DNA from: an uncultured Ferrimonas sp.
GTDB taxonomy: Bacteria > Pseudomonadota > Gammaproteobacteria > Enterobacterales > Shewanellaceae
Direction: 5' to 3'
Assembly (NCBI RefSeq): GCF_947489035.1
Contig: NZ_CANLCI010000005.1
Span: 111,507-175,506 of the forward strand
DNA length: 64,000 nt
Part shown: in pieces, positions 52,350 through 60,402 of the stretch
How positions within the stretch are numbered: position 1 is the stretch's first letter
Layout: each line of letters opens with the position of its first letter
Program-made: the position numbers and the translations under genes
Notes under the pieces: generated by a model
Databases searched by the model: none
What the model was told of the DNA's origin: nothing
Seen by the model: only the letters and a program-made list of their open reading frames with translations

Positions 52350-52955
52350 ATGGCGAGAGTACGCCGTCCAAGTAACAAAAGTGCTACCGCTGCCACCAAG
52401 GGCAGCGGCCAGATCCGCATTATTGCCGGCCAATGGCGGGGTCGTAAGTTGCCGGTGGCCAATGTGGAGGGGCTGCGTCCCACTACCGATCGGGTTCGTG
52501 AAACCCTGTTTAACTGGCTAATGAACGACATTGACGGCGCCCGCGTGTTGGATTGTTTCAGTGGCTCTGGCGCACTCGGCTTAGAAGCGCTGTCGCGCTA
52601 CGCCGCCCACGCCACCCTGCTTGAGCTTGATGGCGCAGCAGCAAAGCAGCTTAAGCGTAATGTGGCTGACTTAGGGGTAACCCACGCCGAGGTGATCCAA
52701 GGCAATTCCCTGACCTTTTTAAACCAAACCGCCACTGCGGCTTATGATGTGGTGTTTGTCGATCCTCCGTTTCGACAAGATCTGTATAACAGCACCATTG
52801 CTGCCTTAGCGACCAACGGCTATTTGGCACCACAATGCTGGATCTACGTTGAGTCCGAGGCGGAGCTCAGTGAACTGGCGGTGCCGGCCGATTGGCAACT
52901 GCACCGGGAAAAGAAAAGCGGCCAAGTGATCAGCCGTTTATATCGGAAAGGATAA
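52350..52955 (+). CDS. rsmD: 16S rRNA (guanine966-N2)-methyltransferase RsmD
   Basis: A 201-residue methyltransferase for m2G966 of 16S rRNA. The family start GQIRIIAGQWRGRKLPV, the segment LRPTTDRVRETLFNWL, the SAM motif VLDCFSGSGALGLEAL, and the catalytic VFVDPPFRQDLY are all present. It is divergent from ftsY, as in E. coli. Confidence 0.97.
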   Translation: MARVRRPSNKSATAATKGSGQIRIIAGQWRGRKLPVANVEGLRPTTDRVRETLFNWLMNDIDGARVLDCFSGSGALGLEALSRYAAHATLLELDGAAAKQLKRNVADLGVTHAEVIQGNSLTFLNQTATAAYDVVFVDPPFRQDLYNSTIAALATNGYLAPQCWIYVESEAELSELAVPADWQLHREKKSGQVISRLYRKG

Positions 52956-52957
52956 CG

Positions 52958-53311
52958 ATGAAAACCCTGCTCTATCTCTTAAAAACCACCATGGCGGTGG
53001 TGTGGTTTGTGTTGCTGGCTAACTTTATTTGGCCGTGGCCCGATCCGTACGAACAACTGATGCAGTTGCTGTTTCAAGCCACGGTTGTTGGCCACATTGC
53101 CTGCTGTGCCGGCTTTCGCTTCCGCCAAGGTAAGCCGTTAACGTGGCTGGTGTACCAAGACATGTTGCTGTTTGGCGTGTTTGCCATTTTAAGCTGGAAT
53201 CACACGGAAAAAATGTTGGCAGCAGCGGCGGCTAAGCCAGAGCACCGTGCCGATAGCGACACCAGTGCCGACAACCGCAGCCCAAGCGACCACGAACGCT
53301 TTACCCGGTAG
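52958..53311 (+). CDS. DUF1145 membrane protein (YhhL-like)
   Basis: A 117-residue inner membrane protein with three hydrophobic segments (LLYLLKTTMAVVWFVLLANFIWPWP, LFQATVVGHIACCAGF, YQDMLLFGVFAIL). It matches DUF1145; yhhL follows rsmD in E. coli too. The last 35 residues are a polar extension. The function is unknown. The start at 52958 is 2 bp after rsmD with AAGGATAAC upstream. It ends inside the tail of the opposite-strand GGDEF gene (11-bp overlap). Confidence 0.85.
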   Translation: MKTLLYLLKTTMAVVWFVLLANFIWPWPDPYEQLMQLLFQATVVGHIACCAGFRFRQGKPLTWLVYQDMLLFGVFAILSWNHTEKMLAAAAAKPEHRADSDTSADNRSPSDHERFTR

Positions 53312-54224
53312 CCGCTAAAGTCAGCGGCAGTTCGCCGTGGCCATCCCATACGGCGGTGGCCACGGATAACGACAACAACAGCGGCCCTTGCTGAGTTTGC
53401 ACCGCTTGCTCTTGCAACCGTTGCCGCACCCCTTCCCCTCGATTTTGCAGCTCGCTGGCGCTGATCGCGGGCAGCAATAGCAGAAATTGGTCGTCGCGCC
53501 AGCGTACGGCTAAATCGTGTTTGCGGATCCCCTGCTTCAGCTGCAACGCGATGTGCTGCAAGATAATGTCGGTGAGCCCCGGCTCAAATTGTTCGGCAAT
53601 GCGATTCAACCCTTCAACCTTCAGCCACACCACCCCGATCGCACTGCGTTCGACAAAGTGCTCGCACAAGCTTTGGCCCCAGATCCGCAAGGATTCCTGC
53701 GCCATGCGTAAGCCTTGCTGGTTGCTGAGCCCCGTTAAGGCATCGGTGCGGTTTTCCAGCAACAACAGTTGCCGGTCTTCATACTGTTTGAGCTCTCGTT
53801 CGATGATGGTGACCACCGCCCGCATCAGCTCACGCCAAGCGGACTTGACCCGCCGAGGCTGAGCATCGTACAAGCCCAAGGTGCCAAAGACGCTGCCATC
53901 GGGGGCGTGGATTGGGTAACCAATAAAGCTGAAGATCCCCGCTTGCTGTTCACGGCTGCCAGACCAATTGGGATCGGTGCTGCCATCTTCGATGATCACC
54001 GGTTGCCCTTGGCGCATCACCTGTTCGCAATAGAGGTTAAAAATAGGAAGGCGCGCGCCGCAGTCGGTATGAACGGGGCAATCGCTGCTGGTGGCAAGTA
54101 CGTGCAGTTCGACACTGCAACATCGGGCGACATAGGCGCCGGGCATACGAGTGGCAAGCGCTAGGGTATCCAACAACCGCTGCCACTGTCTGGCGTGCTG
54201 TTCTAGCGCGATAAACGAATCCAT
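53301..54224 (-). CDS. GAF domain protein with degenerate GGDEF domain
   Basis: A 307-residue cytoplasmic protein. A GAF domain covers about residues 10-145 (FSFIGYPIHAPDGSVFGTLGLYD). A GGDEF-like domain follows the linker ENRTDALTGLSNQQGL. The signature is RDDQF instead of GGDEF, and the metal-binding DXD segment is replaced by LKVEGLNRI. It is very unlikely to make c-di-GMP. The GAF domain could sense a small ligand and pass the signal by protein contact. Confidence 0.85.
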   Translation of the reverse strand: MDSFIALEQHARQWQRLLDTLALATRMPGAYVARCCSVELHVLATSSDCPVHTDCGARLPIFNLYCEQVMRQGQPVIIEDGSTDPNWSGSREQQAGIFSFIGYPIHAPDGSVFGTLGLYDAQPRRVKSAWRELMRAVVTIIERELKQYEDRQLLLLENRTDALTGLSNQQGLRMAQESLRIWGQSLCEHFVERSAIGVVWLKVEGLNRIAEQFEPGLTDIILQHIALQLKQGIRKHDLAVRWRDDQFLLLLPAISASELQNRGEGVRQRLQEQAVQTQQGPLLLSLSVATAVWDGHGELPLTLAATG

Positions 54225-54330
54225 GAAAGTGTTCCTCGCCGTCTGACCAACGGCGAGTACACCCGATTATCGGTGCCGCTGGCTCACTAACGTATGAGTA
54301 TAGTAAGGGCGACCTAAACCGATGGGATCC

Positions 54331-54915
54331 TTAGGCAAGGTACTTGGCTACCCCATCCAGGAACATCTGCACCGACAACATCACCAAGATCATCCCCATC
54401 AGGCGTTCGATGGCGATCAAGCCTCGCTCGCCCAAGATGCGGTGGCACACGCCAGAGAACAGCAAAATAGCCGAACTGGCTGCCCAGGCAGCAAACAGGG
54501 CGATGCTCCAATCGGTCATCCGGGTTGGATCGGTGTGGGATAACAGCAATAACGCCGCCAAGACCGAGGGTCCGGCGATCAGGGGGATGGCCAAGGGCAC
54601 AATGAAGGGCTCTTGGCCGCCATCGTGTCCCATCACTCCGCCTTCGCTAGGGAAGATCATCTTAATGGCGATCAGGAACAAAATGATGCCACCGGCAATC
54701 GATACGCTCTCGGCGCGCAGGTTCAAGAAACTCAGCAGAGACTCGCCGGTATAAAGGAACAGCGACATGATCACCAATGCCAGCACCAGCTCGCGGATCA
54801 GCACTTTGCGGCGACGTTTGGGTTCAACGTGACGCAACACTGACATAAAGATGGGCAAATTACCCAGCGGATCCATGATCAAGAACAACATCACTGCCGC
54901 TGAAAAGGTTTCCAT
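54331..54915 (-). CDS. MarC-family membrane protein (YhgN-like)
   Basis: A 194-residue inner membrane protein with six spans of the MarC/YhgN family, annotated as NAAT transporters although no substrate is firmly known. Motifs LFLIMDPLGNLPIFMSVL and PLAIPLIAGPSVLAALLLL are typical. GGAG lies 9 nt before the ATG at 54915; an upstream TTG in frame is less likely. Confidence 0.9.
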   Translation of the reverse strand: METFSAAVMLFLIMDPLGNLPIFMSVLRHVEPKRRRKVLIRELVLALVIMSLFLYTGESLLSFLNLRAESVSIAGGIILFLIAIKMIFPSEGGVMGHDGGQEPFIVPLAIPLIAGPSVLAALLLLSHTDPTRMTDWSIALFAAWAASSAILLFSGVCHRILGERGLIAIERLMGMILVMLSVQMFLDGVAKYLA

Positions 54916-55029
54916 GTAAAAAATCTCCAATGAATCGAGTTTAAAGCAGGTTTTGATTGGCTCATGTCGGAAAATGCGCGACCATATGACGGTCAGTCAC
55001 TACCGAAGTTTTGCCACCCGAATTGTTAA

Positions 55030-56187
55030 ATGATTAAGCCTATCCCGATCAGCCAAGTCACCCTAGGAATGTACATAGTCGACATTCCAGGCCACGATCT
55101 ACTCGGCATTCGTCAACAAGGACTTATTCGTAACCCCCAAATCTTGCGCGTAATGCAGCAACGGGGGGTGGAATCGGTGATGGTGGATTTTGACCGTTCA
55201 AGCGTGAGTTTGCACCCTAAAACCGAAGAAAAAGCTAAGGTTAAGCGCCAGATCAAACCTGCGCCAATAAAACAGGAACTGCCCCGGGCGCAAAAGCTCT
55301 ACGATGAAGCGCGGCAGCTGCAACAGCGAACGATGGAAAGCCTCTACCAAGGCGACACCATCGACTTGGAAGAGGTGGATGACACCGCCGATAAATTCAT
55401 CGACAGCGTATTCCGTAACGACAGCGCTTTAAGTTGTTTACGTCTGATTAAAGACAAAGACGACTACCTGTTGGAACACTCCATCGGCGTGGCCATTTTA
55501 ATGGTGATGTTTGGTCGTCATTTGGGGTTGTCTGGCGAAGAGCTGCACCACCTGTGTGTTGGCTCGTTATTGCACGACATCGGCAAGATCAAGATCCCTG
55601 AAAAGATCCTCAACAAGCCCGGCAAATTAACCGATGCCGAGTTCACCATCATGAAATCCCACGCGATGCACAGCCGTGAGATCATTAAAGCCACCCCAGG
55701 GATCAACAAAATCAGTTTGGACGTGGCTGCCCAGCACCACGAAAAACTCGACGGCAGTGGCTACCCTTCGGGGCTGCGCGGGGATCAGATCAGCCGTTAT
55801 GGCCGCATGATCACCATCTGTGACATCTACGACGCCATGACCGCCGATCGGGTGTATCGCCGCGGCTTAACCGGGCCGCAGGCGCTAAAACGCTTGCTTG
55901 ATATGGCGCCACACCAGTTAGATAACGAGCTGCTGCACCAATTCATTAACTGCATTGGGGTTTACCCACCGGGCAGCTTTGTCGAGCTCTCTAATGGCGT
56001 GATTGCCATTGTGCTGGAATCCAAAGCAAATCCATTGTTGCCGTTAGTGAAGGTTATCTACAATACCCACATCGGTACCCACATCATGGTGGAGGAGTTG
56101 GATCTGTCCAGCTCCAGCAATAGCGAAAAAATTGTCCGCGCCGTTAAGCCGGAAGAGTTTCGCCTCAATCCCAAAAACTACGTGTAA
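55030..56187 (+). CDS. HD-GYP domain cyclic-di-GMP phosphodiesterase
   Basis: A 385-residue protein. The N-terminal DUF3391 segment (VTLGMYIVDIPGH) precedes an HD-GYP domain with LEHSIGVAILM, GSLLHDIGKIKIPEKILNKPGKL, HHEKLDGSGYPSGL and DIYDAMTADRVYR. All metal-binding His/Asp residues and the GYP motif are intact, so unlike the GGDEF proteins here it should be an active c-di-GMP hydrolase. The next gene starts 6 bp later. Confidence 0.94.
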   Translation: MIKPIPISQVTLGMYIVDIPGHDLLGIRQQGLIRNPQILRVMQQRGVESVMVDFDRSSVSLHPKTEEKAKVKRQIKPAPIKQELPRAQKLYDEARQLQQRTMESLYQGDTIDLEEVDDTADKFIDSVFRNDSALSCLRLIKDKDDYLLEHSIGVAILMVMFGRHLGLSGEELHHLCVGSLLHDIGKIKIPEKILNKPGKLTDAEFTIMKSHAMHSREIIKATPGINKISLDVAAQHHEKLDGSGYPSGLRGDQISRYGRMITICDIYDAMTADRVYRRGLTGPQALKRLLDMAPHQLDNELLHQFINCIGVYPPGSFVELSNGVIAIVLESKANPLLPLVKVIYNTHIGTHIMVEELDLSSSSNSEKIVRAVKPEEFRLNPKNYV

Positions 56188-56193
56188 CCCAAT

Positions 56194-57006
56194 ATGCATT
56201 ATTTAATCGCCAGTATTTTAGTGCTGGCTTGCGGGCCGTTGTTGTACCACGGCTTGCGTCAGCGCCCGCGTTTTCTACATGGGATCAGTGCCTTTGTACT
56301 GGTTGCCCTTGGTGGCTTGGTGCTGTTCGACATTCTGCCCGAGCTGTGGCGTGAAGCCGGCTGGTCTATGGTGCCGTTCGTGCTACTGGGGATCGCCGGT
56401 CCCACCATTGCCGAAAAGCTGTTCAGCAAGGTGTCGAACTACACCCACAACGTCACGCTGTTTCTGGGCTTGGCTGGGATCTTATTGCACACCATCACTG
56501 ATGGCGGTGCTGTGGCCCTAGCCCAGCAACAAACCAACGGCATGCTGGCACTGGGGGTCGTGTTGCATCGCTTACCGGCCGGGTTGGCCATTTGGTGGCT
56601 GCTGCGACCGGCATTTGGGCGCTTAGTTGCCGCAACGGTGCTGGGCATGATGATGGTGTTGACCGTTGTCGGCTTTGTGGCTGGTGACGAACTGCAACAG
56701 ATGTTTGCCGCACAGCAACTGCTGTGGCTGCAAGCCTTTGTCACCGGTTCGATCATGCACGTGTTGCTGCACCGCCCCCACGAGCACCACCACCCCCATG
56801 GCCACAGCCACAAGCTGCATTTAAGCAGTGGCCACTATATTGGTGCCGCAATTGGCATGCTGTTCTTGTCGTCAATGATGCTATTTTTTGGCCATAATCA
56901 TGGTTCCCAAGCAGAGGGCCATCAGCATGATCAAGAACTGCACTTTAACGGCGATGGCCACGATCATGGCCAGTCATTGCCTGCCTCCGTGCCCCACGAG
57001 CACTAA
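56194..57006 (+). CDS. ZIP-like metal transporter with His-rich segments
   Basis: A 270-residue membrane protein with about seven or eight spans. HTITDGGAVALAQ and GVVLHRLPAGLAIWW are placed like the metal-binding helices IV and V of ZIP transporters (H-X3-D and H-X2-P). The His-rich loop RPHEHHHPHGHSHKLH (residues about 190-206) and a C-terminal tail rich in HD/HG pairs would bind zinc or another divalent metal. The canonical Glu of helix V is missing, so function is inferred. It lies in a compact run with the acyltransferase gene (3 bp gap). Confidence 0.7.
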   Translation: MHYLIASILVLACGPLLYHGLRQRPRFLHGISAFVLVALGGLVLFDILPELWREAGWSMVPFVLLGIAGPTIAEKLFSKVSNYTHNVTLFLGLAGILLHTITDGGAVALAQQQTNGMLALGVVLHRLPAGLAIWWLLRPAFGRLVAATVLGMMMVLTVVGFVAGDELQQMFAAQQLLWLQAFVTGSIMHVLLHRPHEHHHPHGHSHKLHLSSGHYIGAAIGMLFLSSMMLFFGHNHGSQAEGHQHDQELHFNGDGHDHGQSLPASVPHEH

Positions 57007-57009
57007 GCG

Positions 57010-57576
57010 ATGATCAGCCCGCTGTGCAAAACGCTGTTGCAATTGGCGGGCTGGCGCATTGAAGGGCAGCTGCCTGCGCTGCCGAAGTTTGTGGTTATTG
57101 CTGGCCCCCACACCAGCAACTGGGATTTTATTCTGGGCATTCTTGCCAAAGGACAATTGCGGATCCCCGCCCGCTTTATCGGCAAGCATCAGCTCTTTAA
57201 GCCCCCTTTTGGCTGGTTGTTTCGTGCCCTTGGTGGCCGCCCAGTGGTCCGCACTCAGGCCAACAATCTGGTTGAAACCATTGCCGCATTATTCCAGCAA
57301 GAACCCCGCTTTGTGATGGCGCTATCGCCGGAAGGCACCCGTGCGCCAGTGGCGCGTTGGAAAACCGGTTTCTACCACATCGCGATTCTGGCCAAGGTGC
57401 CCATTGTGCCGGTGGCGTTCGATTTTCGGCAGCGCCGCATTGTGATTGGCGATGCCCTTTACCCCGGCGACAGCAAGGCCGCCGATATGGCACAGCTATT
57501 GGCGTTTTTCCGCCAGTTTCAAGGCCGCTTTCCGCAACCTATTCCTCACTACCGGTCTGAACAAGATCGGCTGTGA
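57010..57576 (+). CDS. Lysophospholipid acyltransferase family protein
   Basis: A 188-residue PlsC-like acyltransferase. GPHTSNWDFILG is the HX4D catalytic box (in the variant HTSNWDF), and LSPEGTRAPVARWKTGFYHIA is the glycerol-3-phosphate-binding block. It is shorter than PlsC and has at most one membrane segment. The substrate lipid is not clear. Its last 38 bp overlap the opposite-strand mechanosensitive channel gene. Confidence 0.88.
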   Translation: MISPLCKTLLQLAGWRIEGQLPALPKFVVIAGPHTSNWDFILGILAKGQLRIPARFIGKHQLFKPPFGWLFRALGGRPVVRTQANNLVETIAALFQQEPRFVMALSPEGTRAPVARWKTGFYHIAILAKVPIVPVAFDFRQRRIVIGDALYPGDSKAADMAQLLAFFRQFQGRFPQPIPHYRSEQDRL

Positions 57577-58828
57577 TCGCCCCGCGCCATTGGCGCAGAT
57601 CCGCGCCGGTGGGTTGCTGCATGGTACGCAAGCCAAACTGCGGCAAGATGGCGAAAACATGGTCGAAGATGTCACTTTGGATCGCCTCGAACTGCTCCCA
57701 GCGAGTGTCATTACTGAAGCAGTAGATCTCCAGAGGCAAGCCCTCGGAACGCGGATCCAACTGCCGCACTAATAGGGTTTGCTGCTGGTGAATCGCCGGA
57801 TGCTGACGCAGATAGGCCAAGAGGTAAGCACGCAAACAGCCAATGTTGGTTAGCCTGCGGCCATTACTGGGTTGCTGCAGGTTGGTAAGCGTGGCGTTCG
57901 TGCTGGCGATGCTGTGTTGCTTCTGTTCCAGATAAGGACGCAGCAGATTGATTTCACTTAATCGCGCTAAGGTTGGCGGATCAACAAAATCGATGCTGTG
58001 TTGATCCAACAGCAGGGCTCGTTTGATCCGGCGGCCACCACTTTCTGACATGCCGCGCCAGTTTCGAAAGGCATTAGAGACCATCGCATAAGCGGGGATC
58101 ATGGTGATGGTTTTGTCCCAGTTCTGCACCTTAACCGTAGTAAGGCTCACTTCTAACACCTCACCATCGGCCCCAAACTGATCCATCTGCACCCAGTCGC
58201 CGCGACTAACCATGCGGTTAATCGACAACTGGATCCCCGCAACAAAGCCCAAAATGGTATCGCGGAAGATCAGCAGCAACAGACCGGTTGCAACCCCCAG
58301 CCCCGAGAGCAGATACAGCGGCGAGCGATCCAGCAGTGCCGCCAGCATTAAGATCAGGCTGATCAACACCAAAAACAGTTTGCTTAACTGCACCATGCTT
58401 TGCAGTGGCAAACGGCGGCTAAGCGGGTTGGCTTGCAGCGCATCAAAGAGGGTATCGAGCAGCGCAAACAACAGCGACACCGCCAACAGCAGCAGCCACA
58501 GGTGCAGCAATTTATCGATCACCAGCAACAGCGTTGGCCACGGTGCCAACAACAGCGGCGCGCCCCAGCTCAGCAGCACCATTGGCACTAAACGCGCCAA
58601 TTTAGGCAGCAACCGATGGCGCTGTAAACCACTGTGCCAAGTGAGCGGTAACTGTGCATTCAGCTTGGCCAACATTAACCCCACAGCCCCTCGGGCAAGC
58701 CAGAGGCTTAACCACGCTAACGCAACCAACCCCAGTGACAACACCAACGCCAAATAGGGGCCATCGGCACTCAACTCAACGCCGGTTTGTGCCAACCATT
58801 GGCTTACCTGTTGCTGCAACGACATCGC
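57539..58828 (-). CDS. MscS-family mechanosensitive ion channel
   Basis: A 429-residue channel with five or so spans before the MscS core. FRDTILGFVAGIQLSINRMVSRGDWVQMDQFGADGEVLEVSLTTVKVQNWDKTITMIPA is the beta domain, and the long C-terminal part resembles the YbdG/MscM type. It should open under membrane tension in hypo-osmotic shock. The start at 58828 has AGGAGAGG upstream; the frame extends 81 bp further without support. Confidence 0.9.
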   Translation of the reverse strand, partial: AMSLQQQVSQWLAQTGVELSADGPYLALVLSLGLVALAWLSLWLARGAVGLMLAKLNAQLPLTWHSGLQRHRLLPKLARLVPMVLLSWGAPLLLAPWPTLLLVIDKLLHLWLLLLAVSLLFALLDTLFDALQANPLSRRLPLQSMVQLSKLFLVLISLILMLAALLDRSPLYLLSGLGVATGLLLLIFRDTILGFVAGIQLSINRMVSRGDWVQMDQFGADGEVLEVSLTTVKVQNWDKTITMIPAYAMVSNAFRNWRGMSESGGRRIKRALLLDQHSIDFVDPPTLARLSEINLLRPYLEQKQHSIASTNATLTNLQQPSNGRRLTNIGCLRAYLLAYLRQHPAIHQQQTLLVRQLDPRSEGLPLEIYCFSNDTRWEQFEAIQSDIFDHVFAILPQFGLRTMQQPTGADLRQWRGAITADLVQTGSEE

Positions 58829-59152
58829 CTGCCTCTCCTGTGCTTCAAATTGCGCCTTGTCAGCATACAAATCATCCAGAAAAAAGACAGCGCTTTCCGT
58901 TACTTCCAATCAATAGCCAGGGTGATAAAAATAGGGTTTTGCACTGAAAAGCACAGGCTTTACAATCACGCCAGCAACACCAACGTCACGTTTTATGGTG
59001 CTATTGCCGACCAAGGCAACGTTGCCCCTAAGCGCAATCGCTTCAGGGTGTAAATAAGCAACGAAAATGTCCGCTGGATCACACAGTGACTGGTGTTGCC
59101 CAAGGGCTCAGCCTGCTATTCTGTAATCACAGCGCCTACTAGGAAGGAACAA

Positions 59153-59830
59153 ATGGGAATTCAAGCAATTATTGTCGACACCGCCGGTACTACGACCGAT
59201 TTTGCCTTTATTAAAGAGGTGTTGTTTCAATATTCTGCCAAGGCGTTACCCACCTTCTTGCAAGAGCATGAAAATGATTTTTCGGTTGCCACCCTGCTGC
59301 AGGATGTGCGCCGCTTAAGTGGACGTAACGACGCCGATTTGGCCGAACTCACCAGCTTGTTGCTGGAGTGGATCGAACAAGACAACAAGGCAACGCCACT
59401 GAAAACCCTGCAAGGGCTGATCTGGCAACAAGGCTACCTGCAAGGTGATTTTAAAGGCCATGTGTTCGCTGATGCCGCCACTGCACTGCAGCAATGGCAG
59501 GGTGAAGGCAAGCGTCTGTACAGCTACTCTTCCAGCTCTGCCGATGCCCAAGAACTGCTGTTCCGTTACAGCGACCAAGGCGATCTCAGCAACTTGTTCT
59601 ACGGCCACTTCGATACCAACTTAGGTCAGAAGAAAACCGTACAAGCCTACAAGAACATCTTAAACACCGTATCGCTGTGGCCACGCCAAGTGTTGTATGT
59701 GTCTGATGACTTAGAAGAGCTGAATGCCGCTGCCGAAGCTGGCCTGCAAACCATGCAGATTGTCCGTACCGACAACCTGTTTACCGGTAAGCACAGCGTG
59801 CACAGCGACTTTAGCAGCATCAAGCTGTAA
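59153..59830 (+). CDS. mtnC: Acireductone synthase (enolase-phosphatase E1)
   Basis: HAD-family bifunctional enzyme of methionine salvage that enolises and dephosphorylates 2,3-diketo-5-methylthiopentyl phosphate. The 225-residue protein begins MGIQAIIVDTAGTTTDFAFIKEVLF and has KTLQGLIWQQGY, YSYSSSSADAQELLF and LYVSDDLEELNAA. The motif reads D-X-A where most E1 enzymes have D-X-E, a form I recall from Shewanella homologs. AAGGAAC precedes the ATG at 59153. No other mtn gene is in the window. Confidence 0.9.
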   Translation: MGIQAIIVDTAGTTTDFAFIKEVLFQYSAKALPTFLQEHENDFSVATLLQDVRRLSGRNDADLAELTSLLLEWIEQDNKATPLKTLQGLIWQQGYLQGDFKGHVFADAATALQQWQGEGKRLYSYSSSSADAQELLFRYSDQGDLSNLFYGHFDTNLGQKKTVQAYKNILNTVSLWPRQVLYVSDDLEELNAAAEAGLQTMQIVRTDNLFTGKHSVHSDFSSIKL

Positions 59831-59858
59831 CTCGGTTCGGTCATCACCACCCCGACAA

Positions 59859-59882
59859 AAAGGGCGCCTTACGGCGCCCTTT
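59859..59882. terminator. Bidirectional terminator after mtnC
   Basis: AAAGGGCGCC/GGCGCCCTTT stem with a TTAC loop between converging genes, with A/T on both flanks. Confidence 0.85.
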
Positions 59883-59903
59883 GGTTATGTTATTCGCTCA
59901 CTA

Positions 59904-60308
59904 TTACTGATCGGGTTCTGGCAGCAAGTGCGGCTGAAGCTGAGTGCGGATCGCCGCTGGAATAGGCGCTGCCCGCTGCGCTTGGTAATCAAAATGCACC
60001 ATAACCGCTTGCCCGCGCGCCACCACGTTGCCTGCTTGCACCACTTGATGCCACACTTCAAACGAACTGTTACCCAGCTTATTTAGGCCGGTTCGGATCG
60101 TCACTGGCTGGCCGTAATAGATTTGAGCCATAAAATCGACGCTGATCCGCGCCAAGATCAAATTCCAGTTCCCCAACTCCAGTTGCGGCACAAACAGTTC
60201 AAAGATCGGGGTCCGTCCCTCTTCAAACCACACCGGCACCACCGTGTTGTTGATGTGCCCCAATGCATCGGTTTCAAAAAAACGCGGAGACAGCTGCAGT
60301 TCAAACAT
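59904..60308 (-). CDS. Acyl-CoA thioesterase, hotdog fold
   Basis: A 134-residue thioesterase of the 4-hydroxybenzoyl-CoA thioesterase/YbgC type. RFFETDALGHINNTVVPVWFEEGR is the catalytic motif with Asp and the His-Asn pair. It probably hydrolyses acyl-CoA esters. The gene for a long-chain acyl-CoA ligase lies just upstream on the same strand, separated by a terminator. The start at 60308 gives the typical N-terminus with AAGGA-like sequence upstream. Confidence 0.9.
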   Translation of the reverse strand: MFELQLSPRFFETDALGHINNTVVPVWFEEGRTPIFELFVPQLELGNWNLILARISVDFMAQIYYGQPVTIRTGLNKLGNSSFEVWHQVVQAGNVVARGQAVMVHFDYQAQRAAPIPAAIRTQLQPHLLPEPDQ

Positions 60309-60351
60309 CGACTTATCCTTAGGTCTGTGGCAATTGCCTGAAGCTACAACA

Positions 60352-60378
60352 AAAAAGGCTCCCAGTGGGAGCCTTTTT
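60352..60378. terminator. Terminator after the acyl-CoA ligase gene
   Basis: GGCTCCC-AGT-GGGAGCC flanked by A5 and T5, so it works in both directions; here it ends the minus-strand ligase gene. Confidence 0.9.
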
Positions 60379-60380
60379 GC

Positions 60381-60400
60381 CAAGACAAGACAAGACAAGA
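60381..60400. repeat. Short tandem repeat, 4 x CAAGA
   Basis: Four consecutive CAAGA units lie between the terminator and the stop of the ligase gene. Non-coding; probably replication slippage. Confidence 0.8.
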
Positions 60401-60402
60401 CC

